From NCBI GenBank assembly GCA_019239975.1, contig JAFAZE010000122.1, positions 1-46,074 of the forward strand: a stretch of DNA of 46,074 nucleotides. Reading direction: 5' to 3'. Source of the DNA: Streptosporangiaceae bacterium. Lineage in GTDB: Bacteria > Actinomycetota > Actinomycetes > Streptosporangiales > Streptosporangiaceae. Positions 7,893 to 17,074 of this stretch are shown here, piece by piece. Below the pieces are notes generated by a model, which saw only the letters and a list, made by a program, of their open reading frames with translations, made no database searches and was not told the origin of the DNA. Position 1 is the stretch's first letter; every line of letters begins with the position of its first letter. The translations under genes and the position numbers were made by a program.

Positions 7893-7938
7893 GCTCATAA
7901 CCCAGAGGTCGCGGGTTCAAATCCCGCCCCCGCTACCA
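7893..7938 (+). other. 3' half of initiator tRNA-Met gene, probable attR site
   Basis: The stretch has the CTCATAA anticodon loop with CAT anticodon, the 3' anticodon stem CCCAG, a T arm GCGGG-TTCAAAT-CCCGC, and an acceptor 3' strand ending ACCA. This matches the 3' half of an actinobacterial tRNA-fMet. The 5' half (D arm, 5' acceptor strand) is absent; the sequence before 7893 is unrelated. A 3' tRNA fragment followed by a terminator is the standard attR left when an integrase uses the tRNA gene as attB. By orientation, the element is to the left and the complete tRNA-fMet would be outside the window. No integrase gene is visible here. Confidence 0.75.
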
Positions 7939-7951
7939 TTTACGCAGGTCA

Positions 7952-7982
7952 GGGCCCTTTCCTCTCGAGGGGAGGGCCTTTT
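7952..7982 (+). terminator. Rho-independent terminator after the tRNA-fMet fragment
   Basis: A hairpin with arms GGCCCT/AGGGCC and an inner CCTC/GAGG stem is followed by TTTT at 7979-7982. It probably is the native terminator of the tRNA-fMet gene. Confidence 0.7.
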
Positions 7983-8172
7983 GCGTGCCGTCGTCTTCCC
8001 GCTGTCCTCGTCGTCCGCGTAGCAGAGGGCGCGGCGCGGATCAGGACCGGGAGCTGGATTGTCCGGCCAGGCCGAATGATGCCTGAGCGGGAATCCTCCT
8101 TTTTCTGCGGCCGGGGCCGTGTAAGTCTGGCATCACGGGCGGGTACCAGCCACCTAAGGAGACTGATCCACG

Positions 8173-8577
8173 ATGGCCAGCGACCAGAACCTCACCGGGG
8201 CCGATGTCGTGACCAAGGACAGCCATCAGCCGGTGCACGATACGGTGTCCAAGCTCACCGCCATGGTGGCCGCGAAAGGGATGCGGCTGTTCGCCGTCAT
8301 CGACCAAGCGGCCGAGGCCCGCCAGGCCGGGCTCACGCTGCGGGAGACCACGCTGGTCATCTTCGGCAGCCCCGAGGCGGGCACGCCGGTGATGGCCGCC
8401 TCGCCCCTGGCCGCGCTCGACCTCCCGCTCAAGGTGCTGATCTGGGCCGACGGGGACCAGACCAAAGTGTCCTACTACGCGCCGGCCGCGCTGGCCGCCC
8501 GCCACCACCTCACCGTCGGCCTGGCCGCCAGCCTGGTCGGCATCGACGCCCTCACGGACGCGCTCGTGGCTTTCTAG
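8173..8577 (+). CDS. DUF302 domain protein
   Basis: A 134-residue DUF302 protein: HDTVSKLTAMVAAKGMRLFA, then IDQAAEARQAGLTLRETTLV, then IFGSPEAGTPVMAASPLAAL and PLKVLIWADGDQTKVSY are family landmarks. The molecular function of the family is not established; members are often found near redox and stress genes. The start follows AAGGAG with a 9-base spacer. It is the first intact gene to the right of the tRNA scar, so it is likely part of the resident chromosome. A second AAGGAG and small frame follow directly. Confidence 0.85.
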   Translation: MASDQNLTGADVVTKDSHQPVHDTVSKLTAMVAAKGMRLFAVIDQAAEARQAGLTLRETTLVIFGSPEAGTPVMAASPLAALDLPLKVLIWADGDQTKVSYYAPAALAARHHLTVGLAASLVGIDALTDALVAF

Positions 8578-8648
8578 CACCACATTCCCGGTGCCGTGAC
8601 CGCCCGGGCCTGACCGCAGGCGCCCCGATCCTCACCAAGGAGAACGTG

Positions 8649-8759
8649 ATGAGCGCCGTCAGCACCAGCGAAACCGGCGTCAGGCCGGTGGGCGTGATCC
8701 CGGCCGCGGTTCCCCTTCTGCCGGCCGTGCCAGGTCATGACCGGCGGCACGAACGGTAA
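8649..8759 (+). CDS. Small ORF, 36 residues, unknown
   Basis: An ATG eight bases after AAGGAG gives a 36-residue frame starting MSAVSTSETGVRPVG and ending at 8759, overlapping the start of the LAL regulator gene at 8737. The ribosome site is good but the peptide resembles nothing I know. It may be the beginning of a gene truncated by rearrangement, or a leader peptide coupling translation to the regulator. Confidence 0.3.
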   Translation: MSAVSTSETGVRPVGVIPAAVPLLPAVPGHDRRHER

Positions 8760-11365
8760 CGGCGCGGTGTCCGGAGACCTGCGGGGCACCGGGTCGCCTG
8801 TGCCCCGGATCATTCCAGGCGAGATGGTTGGCCGGGGCGCTGATTGCCGGGCGCTGGATGATCTGGTGCAGGCGGTCCGCGGGGGGCTGAGCCGGTCGCT
8901 GGTGATCACCGGCGAGCCCGGCATCGGGAAGACTCGCCTGCTGGAGTACACGGCGCAGGCCGCCGAGGGCGTGCGGACGGTCAGCATGGCCGGGGTGGAG
9001 TCGGAGCTGCGGCTCGGTTTCGCCGCGTTGCACCGCATGCTGGTGCCATTTCTCGACCGGGTGGGCGTGCTGCCCGCTCCGCAGCGTGGTGCGCTGGGTT
9101 CGGCGTTCGGCCTGGCGGCCGGGTCGCCGGCGGACCGGTTCCTGGTCGGCCTGGGCGTGCTGACGTTGCTCGCGGACGTGGCCGCCGAGCAGCCGGTGAT
9201 CTGGCTGGTCGATGACGCGCAGTGGCTGGATCGCGAATCCCTCGAAGTGCTCGGTTTCGTCGGGCGGCGCCTGTATGCGGACGGCATCGGCCTGCTGTTC
9301 GGTGCCCGGGACGCCTCGCCGGGACTGACGGCGCTCGACGGTCTGCCCACGCGTCACCTCAGCGGCCTTGAACCGGCGGCCGCCCGCGCCCTGCTGGCCA
9401 CGACCGTGGCCGGGGCTCTCAGCGCCTCGGTGGCGGCGCGGATCATCACCGAGACCGGCGGTAACCCGCTCGCATTGCGGGAGATCGCCGGGCAGCTCAC
9501 GCCGGACCAGCTGGCTGGCCGCTCGCCGCAGCCGCACCGGTTGCCGGTCGGCCGTCGCCTGCAGGGGCACTTCCTGCGCCAGGTGAAGCAGCTGCCGGCC
9601 GCCACCGGCACCTTGCTGCTGCTTGCCTCGGCGGCCTCCAGTGATGATCCCGCGGCGCTGTGGCGGGCCGCCGCCCTGCTTGACCTGGGACCCGGTGACG
9701 CTGATCCCGCGCTAGCCCAGGGCGTCATCTCGGTTCATCCGCGGGTGACGTTCCGGCACCCGCTGATCCGCTCCGCGGTCTATGAGGGGGCCCGGTCGGG
9801 CGACCGGGGCCGTGTCCACGACGTGCTGGCGCGTATCGCCCGGCAGGACGGGGACCAGGATCAGGAGGCGTGGCACCGAGCCGCGGCCGCCGTCATCCCG
9901 GACCAGGACGTAGCGGCCAGCCTGGAGCGCTCCGCCGCGCGAGCCGAACAGCGCGGCGGCTACGCCGCGCAGGCCATGTTCCTGGCCTAGGCGGCGGAGC
10001 TGACCCCAGATCCGCAGGAGCGTGCCGTGCGGCTGTTCGCCGCCGCCCAGGCGCATCTGGCCGCCGGGGACGGGGCTCTTGCCGAGGCCTCTTTGGACCG
10101 TGCTGCACCTCGGCTCGCCGCGGCGGGTCTGCACGTCGCGGCGCGGCGCCTGCGGGCTTCCATCGCCGTGTTCTTCTCGCGGCACAAGGACGCGCCCGCC
10201 CTGCTGCTGGACACTGTCGCGGCCGTCGACCCGCCGGATGTCCCGCTGATCCGGGAGCTGCTCTTTGAGGCCATGCAGGCAGCGCTGGTCGCCCGCCAGT
10301 ACACCACGGGCACCACGCCCGCCGATGTGGCCCGCGCGACGCTGGAGGCAGCGCCGGACCCGGCCCGGCCGGTGACGGCCACCGGCTTGCTGCTGGACGG
10401 TTTCGCCACCCGGCTCGCCGTCGGCTACCCTCCAGCGGTGCCTGTGCTGCGCGCCGCGGTCGCGGCTGCGTGCGCCGCCGGCCAGCCCGCACCGGTCAGC
10501 ATCTCGAAGCGGCGGAGATTTCCAGTTCGACCGGGGTGCCGGCGCCCGCGAGCACCGGGGTGCTGCTGGAACTGCGAGCCTGGCAGGGCCGCGAGCAGGA
10601 GAGCCGGGCCCTCGCTGAAATGACCCCCCGCTGGGGCCGGCAGCGCGGAGCCGCCATCCTGGAAATCTTCGCCTGGATGGGGCTGACCGTGCTGGAGCTG
10701 GGGCTGGGCCGCTACGCCGAAGCGCTCAGCTGGGGAAGGCGCATCTACGACGACGACCCGCCCGGCTTCGGGAACCGCATCCTGCCCGAGATCGTCGAGG
10801 CCGGCGCGCGCGGCGGCGACCACCGCGCCGCACACGCGGCACTCGATCGCCTGGCCGACCGCGCGACGGCCAGCGGCACATCCTGGGCCCTGGGCATGCT
10901 GGCAAGGTCCCGTGCGCTGCTGGCCGGGGATGCGGACGCTGAGAGTTTCTACCGTGCAGCCATCGCGCACCTGACCAGTACCTCGGTCCGTACCGAACTG
11001 GCCCGCGCCCATCTGCTGTATGGCGAATGGCTGCGCCGGCACAAGCGCCGCGCTGACGCCCGGTCGCAACTGCGTACCGCGTGTGACATGTTCGACGCCA
11101 TGGGCGCGGTGGCGTTCGCCCGCCGCACCCGGGCGGAGCTGCTCGCCGCGGGTGACCGCCCCCGTCAGCCGGCGCAGCGGCCGGACCCGGACCTGACACC
11201 GCAAGAGGCGCAGGTGGCCCGCCTCGCCGTCGCGGCGCGACCAACGCCGAGATCGCAACCCACCTGTTCGTGACCACCTCCACGGTGGAATACCACCTCA
11301 GCAAGGTGTTCCGGAAGCTCGGCGTCACTTCCCGCCGCCAGCTCGGGACCGCCCTGACGCACTGA
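8737..11365 (+). pseudogene. LuxR-family LAL regulator, nonsense codon plus two frameshifts
   Basis: A large ATP-binding regulator of the MalT/LAL type. The N-terminal part has the ATPase P-loop VITGEPGIGKTRLLEY (about residue 57) and Walker B region VIWLVDDAQWLDRESL. The middle is helical repeat. The C-terminal LuxR DNA-binding helix-turn-helix reads [20 protein letters not shown]. Lesions: TAG at 9988-9990 inside the open frame, a frameshift near 10490-10500, and another near 11235-11242, where GGGC has become GGC before the DNA-binding domain. The span of 2629 nt plus the two missing bases gives 876 codons and a stop, the normal size of the family. No product with both ATPase and DNA-binding domain can be made. 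Confidence 0.87.
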
Positions 11366-11381
11366 CCGTGCCGCCGCGGTA

Positions 11382-11467
11382 GCCGGCCCGCCTGGCCTGC
11401 CGGCCGGGGCCGGGCCGGCAAACCCCAGTGCGATCCGTGCGGGAGCGGCCGGCTCACTGGGGTCTTT
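11382..11467 (+). terminator. Two hairpins after the regulator pseudogene
   Basis: The first hairpin has perfect arms GCCGGCCCG (11382-11390) and CGGGCCGGC (11411-11419). The second has arms CCCCAGTG (11423-11430) and CACTGGGG (11455-11462), followed by TCTTT. The second looks like a genuine terminator of the LuxR unit. Confidence 0.55.
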
Positions 11468-11584
11468 CCCTGATTCGCGGGCCACCCGGCCCGTGCTGTG
11501 CTGATCAGGTCAATCCGGCGGCGGCCGGATCGCGGGACCCACCGTCGTCGCCGCCATCACCGCACGCGGGAAGGAGCCCAGGCG

Positions 11585-12404
11585 ATGACCACGATCATCA
11601 CCCCCGACGGCACCGAGATCTACTACAAAGACTGGGGCAGCGGTCCTGTCGTGACGTTCTCGCACGCTGGCCGCTGAGCGCCGACGCGTGGGACGCCCAG
11701 CTGCACTTCCTGGCGAACAACGGGTTCCGCGTGGTCGCGCACGACCGGCGCGGCCACGGCCGGTCCAGCCAGCCTGCATCGGGGAACGACATGGATGGCT
11801 ACGCTGACGATCTCGCGGCCGTGATCGAGGCGCTGGATCTCAGGGACGCCACGCTGGTTGGTCATTCCACCGGCGGCGGGGAGGTCGCCCGCTACATCGG
11901 CCGCCACGGGACAGGCCGGGTGGCCAAGGCGGTCCTGGTCTCCGCGGTGCGCCGATCATGGTGCAGTCAGATGCCAATCCGGACGGGCTGCCGATCGAGG
12001 TCTTCGACGGCCTGCGCGATGGCCTGGTCAAGGACCGCTCGCAGTTCTACAAGGATCTGGCCGCGCCGTTTTACGGCGCCAACCGGCCGGGCGCCCAGGT
12101 GTCGCAGGGCGTGCTGGATCAGTTCTGGCTGTGGAGCATGCAGTCCGGCCTCATGAACGCCTACATGAGCATCAAGGCATTTTCCGAGACCGATTTCACC
12201 GAGGATCTCAAGAAGTTCGACGTCCCCACCCTGGTCCTGCACGGCGAAGACGACCAGATCGTTCCCGTCAAGGACTCCGCGCATAAATCGGCCCGGCTCA
12301 TCAAGGGCGCGACGGAAATCTACTATCCGGGCGCGCCGCACGGCCTGATGGACACCCATCAAGACCAGCTCAACGCCGACCTGCTGGACTTCCTGCGAAG
12401 CTAG
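11585..12404 (+). pseudogene. Alpha/beta hydrolase (haloperoxidase-like), two frameshifts
   Basis: An ATG seven bases after a purine-rich GGAAGGAG-type leader starts [20 protein letters not shown] and runs into a stop at 11680. The rest is in other frames: [19 protein letters not shown], then [12 protein letters not shown], then the nucleophile elbow [13 protein letters not shown], then, after another shift, [14 protein letters not shown], then [13 protein letters not shown] (acid) and [15 protein letters not shown] (His). The order and motifs are those of non-heme haloperoxidase-like hydrolases. Each lesion is the loss of one G from a GG pair (about 11665 and 11949). The 820 nt plus two gives exactly 273 codons and a stop. 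Confidence 0.87.
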
Positions 12405-12483
12405 CCTCCTGCAGGCCCCGGCGACCGTTTCAGGCCCGGGAACCCGACCGGCCCCGTTACCCCCGCCAGCCCGGGAGACGACC

Positions 12484-13425
12484 ATGAGCCCGCATCACCA
12501 GCCTGCCTCAGCGACCAGGGCCCTGGCCCGGCTGGAACCAGTGCGCCGGGTGCGCGCCGGCGAACTGGAAGTCGGGTACTACCAAGCCGGCCCGGACGAC
12601 GGCGAGGCCGTGCTCTTGCTGCACGGCTTCCCGTATGACATCCACAGTTACGTCGAGGTGATCCCGCGGCTGGCGGCGGCGGGCCGCCGGGTCATCGTCC
12701 CGTACCTGCGCGGGCACGGGCCGACGCGGTTCCTCGACGCCGCCGCTGCGCGATCGGGCCAGCAAGCCGCCATCGGCGCTCACGTAATCGCCTTGCTGGA
12801 CGCGCTCGGCATCCCGCGCGCCGTGTTCGCCGGATACGACTGGGGTGGCCGCGCCGCCTGCGTCGCGGCGGCGCTGTGGCCGCAGCGCTGCACCGGGGTG
12901 GTCTCCGTCAACGGCTACCTGATCCAGGACATCGGCGCTGCCATGACTCCCATCGCGCCGGATCGCGAGGCCGGCCTGTGGTATTTCTTCTACTTCCTCA
13001 CCGACCGGGGCCGGGCCGGCCTGACCGCGAACCGGCGGGAGATCGCCAAAGTGATCTGGACGCGGAACTCCCCGGCGTGGACGTTCGACGACGCAACACT
13101 GGAGCGTACGGCGGCGGCCTTCGACAATCCCGACTACGTCGATGTGGTGCTGCACTCCTACCGGCACCGCCTCGGATACGCCCCGGGTCACCCACCATAC
13201 GAAGAGCTTGAGCACAGGCTGGCCGCGCTGCCGCCGATCACCGTCTCGGCCGTCACCCTGGACGGCATGGCGGACGGCAACTTCCCCGCGACTGACGGCG
13301 CCGCCTCCGCGCATCACTTCACCGCGGCGCGCCGCCACCACCAGGTGCCGGACGCCGGCCACAACCTGCCCCAGGAGGCGCCGGACGCGTTCGCCGCGGC
13401 GGTCTTGGAGCTGGCCACCCTTTGA
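12484..13425 (+). CDS. Alpha/beta hydrolase, epoxide hydrolase-like
   Basis: An intact 313-residue protein. The oxyanion HGFP motif is in VLLLHGFPYDIHSYVEV, and the nucleophile elbow is FAGYDWGGRAACVAA with Asp, as in epoxide hydrolases and haloalkane dehalogenases. The cap domain follows (GLWYFFYFLTDRGRAGL). The His is in QVPDAGHNLPQEAPDAF. It might open an epoxide or hydrolyse a related bond; the substrate is unknown. It starts with ATG at 12484 after GGGAGACGACC and is followed 35 bases later by a cupin gene, so they probably form an operon. It lies between two decayed hydrolase genes but itself has no lesion. Confidence 0.85.
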   Translation: MSPHHQPASATRALARLEPVRRVRAGELEVGYYQAGPDDGEAVLLLHGFPYDIHSYVEVIPRLAAAGRRVIVPYLRGHGPTRFLDAAAARSGQQAAIGAHVIALLDALGIPRAVFAGYDWGGRAACVAAALWPQRCTGVVSVNGYLIQDIGAAMTPIAPDREAGLWYFFYFLTDRGRAGLTANRREIAKVIWTRNSPAWTFDDATLERTAAAFDNPDYVDVVLHSYRHRLGYAPGHPPYEELEHRLAALPPITVSAVTLDGMADGNFPATDGAASAHHFTAARRHHQVPDAGHNLPQEAPDAFAAAVLELATL

Positions 13426-13460
13426 CCACCAGCCACCGCCGCCGCAATCAAGGAGAACTC

Positions 13461-13844
13461 ATGCCTTATCCGGCTACCAGCCCGGAGCCACCGCGCGACG
13501 CGCTTGCCGGCACGCTCAAACGCACCGAGATCCAGCACAGCCCGTCTTCCATCCCCGGACGGGAGATCGTACAGGTACTCACCGAAATCCCGGCCGGCGT
13601 GGAATCGGGCTGGCACACCCACCCCGGCGAAGAAGTCGGGTACATCGTCGCCGGGACGGTCCAGATGGCCGTCCACGGGCGGGCCACCCTCACCCTGCAG
13701 GCCGGCGACGGCTTCCTCATCCCGCCCCGCACACCCCACAACGCCCGCGACATCGGTCCCGGCACGGGACACATGCTGTCCACCTACATCGTCGAGGCCG
13801 GGCAGCCACTGGCCTCGTTCACCGGACAGCCGGACGACCGGTGA
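13461..13844 (+). CDS. Cupin-domain protein
   Basis: A 127-residue single-domain cupin. The first metal-binding motif is GWHTHPGEEVGYIVAGTV (two His and Glu) and the second is DGFLIPPRTPHNARDIG (His). It is a likely metal-binding small enzyme or sensor. The start is the ATG at 13461, seven bases after AAGGAG; an upstream in-frame ATG or GTG at 13422 would lack a ribosome site. It probably shares a transcript with the epoxide-hydrolase-like gene. No function can be assigned beyond the fold. Confidence 0.85.
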   Translation: MPYPATSPEPPRDALAGTLKRTEIQHSPSSIPGREIVQVLTEIPAGVESGWHTHPGEEVGYIVAGTVQMAVHGRATLTLQAGDGFLIPPRTPHNARDIGPGTGHMLSTYIVEAGQPLASFTGQPDDR

Positions 13845-14000
13845 AACACCCTGCCCCGCTACCCAGCCCAGCAGCCCCGGACCTCGCCCCGCCCGCCCAC
13901 CTCCGCACCGAAACAGCCCACGCCAGCCTGCGGCTGGATTCCCAGCCAGCAAAGAGCAGCGTCCCGATCACTCCGTCGTCGCTAGCCAGGAGGAATTCTG

Positions 14001-14744
14001 ATATCCGACGCCACTGCCGCCGCCAGTCCCCGCCTCACCGTCGCCCTCGTCCACGGCGCGTTCGCCGACAGCTCAGGCTGGAACGACGTGGTCGAACAGC
14101 TGCAGGCCGCCGGGATCGCGGTGCAGGCCATCTCGAACCCGCTGCGCGGCATCGCCGCCGACGCCGCCTACGTCGCCAGCGCCATCCGGCAGATCCCCGG
14201 GCCGGTGCTCGCTGTCGGTCACTCCTACGGCGGCGCGATCATCACCAACGCCGCACCCCACACCGGCAACGTCGTCGGCCTGGTCTACATCGCCGCCTTC
14301 GCCCCAGATGAAGGCTAGATCCTCTCCGACATCGAAGGCGACTCCAAGGACAGCGTCCTTAACACCGCCCTGCTCCAGCTGCAGTACCCGGCCGGGCCGG
14401 GCACCGAGACCGCGGTGGAATTCGCCATCGACCCCGCCAGATTCCATGACGCCTTCGCAGCCGACCTGCCCGAAAAGCAAGCCGCCGTCATGGCCGCCAC
14501 CCAGCGCCCCGTCGCCGCCGCCGCGTTCAGCGAACCCAACGGGACACCGGCCTGGAAGAACCTGCCATCATGGGCCGTCGTAGCCACCGGCGACAAGGCC
14601 GCCGGCAGCGACGTCGTCCGTTCCATGGCGCAGCGCGCCGGAGCGGCCATCACCGAGGTCGAGGGATCCCACGTGATCATGATGTCCAAGCCGGAAGCCG
14701 TCACCGACGTGATCCGGCAGGCGATCGACGGCGTCACCCGCTAA
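14001..14744 (+). pseudogene. Alpha/beta hydrolase (EstC-like), ATA at the start and internal TAG
   Basis: The frame after a strong AGGAGGA (13988-13994) begins at the expected distance with ATA (14001), where ATG would be normal. It reads LTVALVHGAFADSSGW, then the nucleophile elbow LAVGHSYGGAIITNAA, up to YIAAFAPDEG. A TAG at 14316-14318 interrupts it, and it continues in the same frame as ILSDIEGDSK, then VVATGDKAAGSD, then EVEGSHVIMMSKPEAV (His) to a stop at 14744. The protein matches small methylesterase-like hydrolases of about 247 residues. Two point substitutions, in the start codon and a probable CAG Gln codon, explain the loss. No frameshift is needed. Confidence 0.82.
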
Positions 14745-14906
14745 CGGTCTTCGCCCCCCCCCGCGGGGAGCGCCGGCCTGGCGCTCGCCGAATTCAGCGC
14801 CACGACGGTACCGGCGACTTGCCGTCTGCAGCCGCCCTGCGGTTGCGTGTTTCGTCCAGCGCGCGTCGCCGCGCAATGGGTTTTCTGCCGTAGCCGGCGG
14901 GATGTG

Positions 14907-16031
14907 CTATCTGCCGAGGAACCGTGTCACATCGGCGGCGTCGGCCTCCAGCGCGGCTTGGGTCCCGGCATCCAGCGGGGCGAACGGTGCGAGGGCGACC
15001 TGGCCGCCCGCGATGTTCCAAGTCGCCACGGCCCGGCCACCGGCCAGCGCGAACGGCCGGAACAGCCCGTTGACCGTGACGATCCGCCGGTGCGGGCCGA
15101 CGATGGGTTCCCGGGAGGCCCAGCCGAGCAGCAGCGGGTCGAACGCGCCCAGCAGCAGTGGCGGCGGCAGTGCGGCCGCCGCGCGGCGCGGCCTGGCCAG
15201 CAGCTCGGCCAGGCCGTCGGCTCGCTGCACCGCGCCGCACCGGGCCAGGCCGAGCCGGGCATCCCGCAGCCCGATGCCCGCCCACTGGGCGAGGTCACGG
15301 TCGGCTGCCGGGGCATGCCCGGCGAGATAACGCCGGGCCAGCTCACCGAGCGCCGCCTCGCGGCTCATCGCCGGCGGCGGTGCGCCCAGCCAGTCCCGGG
15401 CCAGCACGAACGCCTGGTCCCGTCCGGCCACCGGACCGCGCACGATCAGTCCCCGGATGCTGGCCAGCGCCAGGATGTGCACCATCGCCTGGCCTTCGGT
15501 CCGAATCCCGGCCGCGGCGACCCGCTCGCGGAGCTGCGACCGGGTCAGCGGGCCGCCGGCCAGCGCGGCCCGCACGGCGGCCACCGCCCGCTCCGCGTCT
15601 TCCGGCGGCACGCCCTCCTGCGCCAGTCGGCGGGAGTTCCCGGTGCGCAGCTGCGGGTTAGTCAGCGGATGCAGCCACCAGTAGTCCTCGGCGCGGACCA
15701 GGTGCAAGGTGCCGCGGTTCAGCCAGGTGACGATCAGCGTCCGCCGCTGGGTGAGGGCGGAGTCGACGTCCAAGGCGGACAACCCCGCTGAACGCGCCCG
15801 GATCGCAAGCCGCGCGCCACGCGCGTCTTGCGCCTGGACGGCCAGCAGCCGCCCAGCGACCTCCTCGGCACTGCCCGCCGGGTCACCACGGAGCAGTTGT
15901 GCCGCGCATCGCTCCGCAGTCACCGCCAGATCATCGGGCTTCGCGGCCGCCCGGGATTCTGAATATCTCACGGTCCAATGGTCCCGCGCGTTTCCCAAGC
16001 CCGGGGTGGGGAAGGCCGGACGCGAATCCAA
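14907..16031 (-). CDS. Winged-helix protein of the AlkZ/YcaQ (HTH_42) family
   Basis: A protein of 340-374 residues of the HTH_42 family, which contains the crosslink- and alkyl-base-specific DNA glycosylases AlkZ and YcaQ. The sequence VAGRLLAVQAQDARGARLA carries a QxQ motif, as in AlkZ (YcaQ has QxD). Also seen are TWLNRGTLHLVRAEDYWW, the family block after it, and ILALASIRGLIVRG. The 374-residue version needs a TTG start at 16031, without ribosome site; a GTG at 15923 gives 338 residues. Glycosylase activity is inference. Members are frequent in actinomycetes and some protect producers of genotoxic natural products. Confidence 0.75.
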   Translation of the reverse strand: MDSRPAFPTPGLGNARDHWTVRYSESRAAAKPDDLAVTAERCAAQLLRGDPAGSAEEVAGRLLAVQAQDARGARLAIRARSAGLSALDVDSALTQRRTLIVTWLNRGTLHLVRAEDYWWLHPLTNPQLRTGNSRRLAQEGVPPEDAERAVAAVRAALAGGPLTRSQLRERVAAAGIRTEGQAMVHILALASIRGLIVRGPVAGRDQAFVLARDWLGAPPPAMSREAALGELARRYLAGHAPAADRDLAQWAGIGLRDARLGLARCGAVQRADGLAELLARPRRAAAALPPPLLLGAFDPLLLGWASREPIVGPHRRIVTVNGLFRPFALAGGRAVATWNIAGGQVALAPFAPLDAGTQAALEADAADVTRFLGR

Positions 16032-16250
16032 GGACCCTGGATAGGGCAGCGTGCCGATGCCTGGACGAGCCGCCGGCCGTACGGTCGTGCACGGAAACGG
16101 TCGCGGTCATCGGGCGGCCGATGAGTTCCGCCTCCTGGGATCGTTCTATCGCTAAGCGCGCGGGCGCGCGTTCCCTGTAGCTGGACCGGTTACCCGCCGG
16201 GCCGGATCGCCAAGCCAAGTACGCGGACAGGCAGTTAGGAGGCACATCAG

Positions 16251-16841
16251 ATGAGCAAGGTAATCGCCGGGTTTTCGATGTCACTGGACGGCTTCGTCGC
16301 TGATCCGGATGACGGTGTTGAACAGGTCTTCAGGTGGTATTCGGCGGGCGGCACGGACGCCGAGGTCATGGCCGGCGACCACGCGACCGGGATGACGCCT
16401 GAAGCCGCCGAGTCGATCGAGGAAGCCGGGCGGGGTGCCGGCGTGCTGGTGACCGCGCGGCGGACCTTCGACATCGCGCACGCGTGGGGCGGCAAGCACC
16501 CCATGGACGTGCCGATGGTCGTGGTGACCCACCGGGTCCCCGAAGAATGGGTGAGCCGCGAAGGATCGCCCTTCACGTTCGTCACGGAGGGAGTGCCGAA
16601 GGCCATCGACGTGGCCCGGGAGATCGCAGGCGACAAGGACGTCGTGGTCGGTGCTCCGAGCGTCACCCAGCAGTGCCTGCAACTGGGGCTTCTCGATGCC
16701 ATTCACATCGACCTCGTGCCCGTGGTGCTGGGACACGGGATCCGGCTCTTCGATCATCTGACCAAGCCGGTCGAGCTCCTCGTCACCGAGGCTTCCGGGA
16801 ACCCGCACGTCACGCACATCACGTACCGGATCATCAAGTAG
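16251..16841 (+). CDS. Dihydrofolate reductase family protein (RibD C-terminal-like)
   Basis: A 196-residue protein: VIAGFSMSLDGFVADP at the start is the family signature. The region around GVLVTARRTFDIAHAWGG, VPMVVVTHRVPEEW and a late IHIDLVPVVLGHGIRLFDHL complete the DHFR-like NADPH fold. These proteins are annotated as dihydrofolate reductase-like or RibD-C domain reductases, mostly without known substrate. The ATG at 16251 follows AGGAGG at a spacing of seven, so the start is secure. It is a single-gene unit, convergent with the luciferase-like gene. Confidence 0.88.
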   Translation: MSKVIAGFSMSLDGFVADPDDGVEQVFRWYSAGGTDAEVMAGDHATGMTPEAAESIEEAGRGAGVLVTARRTFDIAHAWGGKHPMDVPMVVVTHRVPEEWVSREGSPFTFVTEGVPKAIDVAREIAGDKDVVVGAPSVTQQCLQLGLLDAIHIDLVPVVLGHGIRLFDHLTKPVELLVTEASGNPHVTHITYRIIK

Positions 16842-17074
16842 CTCGAGTCACCCGGCTCACGGATCGAGGGGGAGGCCGAGTCCCCGATCCCGATACGCAC
16901 TACCCGGCAGCGCTCGAGCGGGGCGGTCACGTCCTCAACGAGCCACACTCTCACCCGAATGGCGCGCAGCGCGGATACAGTGCCCGGGCTCGGGAGGGCA
17001 ACATGTGGACCTTCGGATCCCGCGCGTTCGGCAGCCAGCTTCGGGGTCCGGATGTGTGAACAGCCAGCGCTTCT

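Larger units (their letters stand above)
7688..8172. other. Gene-free stretch with tRNA fragment and terminator
   Basis: No supported protein gene lies in these 485 bases. They contain two diverged direct repeats (7803-7817, 7855-7869), the 3' half of an initiator tRNA gene (7893-7938), a terminator hairpin (7952-7982), and the leader of the DUF302 gene with AAGGAG before 8173. Confidence 0.7.

Noticed and set aside
7893..7938. Functional tRNA-fMet gene
   Set aside because: The 5' acceptor strand, D arm and 5' anticodon stem are not there; only the 3' half can be recognised.
2066..14744. Polyketide or non-ribosomal peptide gene cluster
   Set aside because: Tailoring-type genes are present but no ketosynthase, adenylation-carrier or other assembly enzyme lies in this region.
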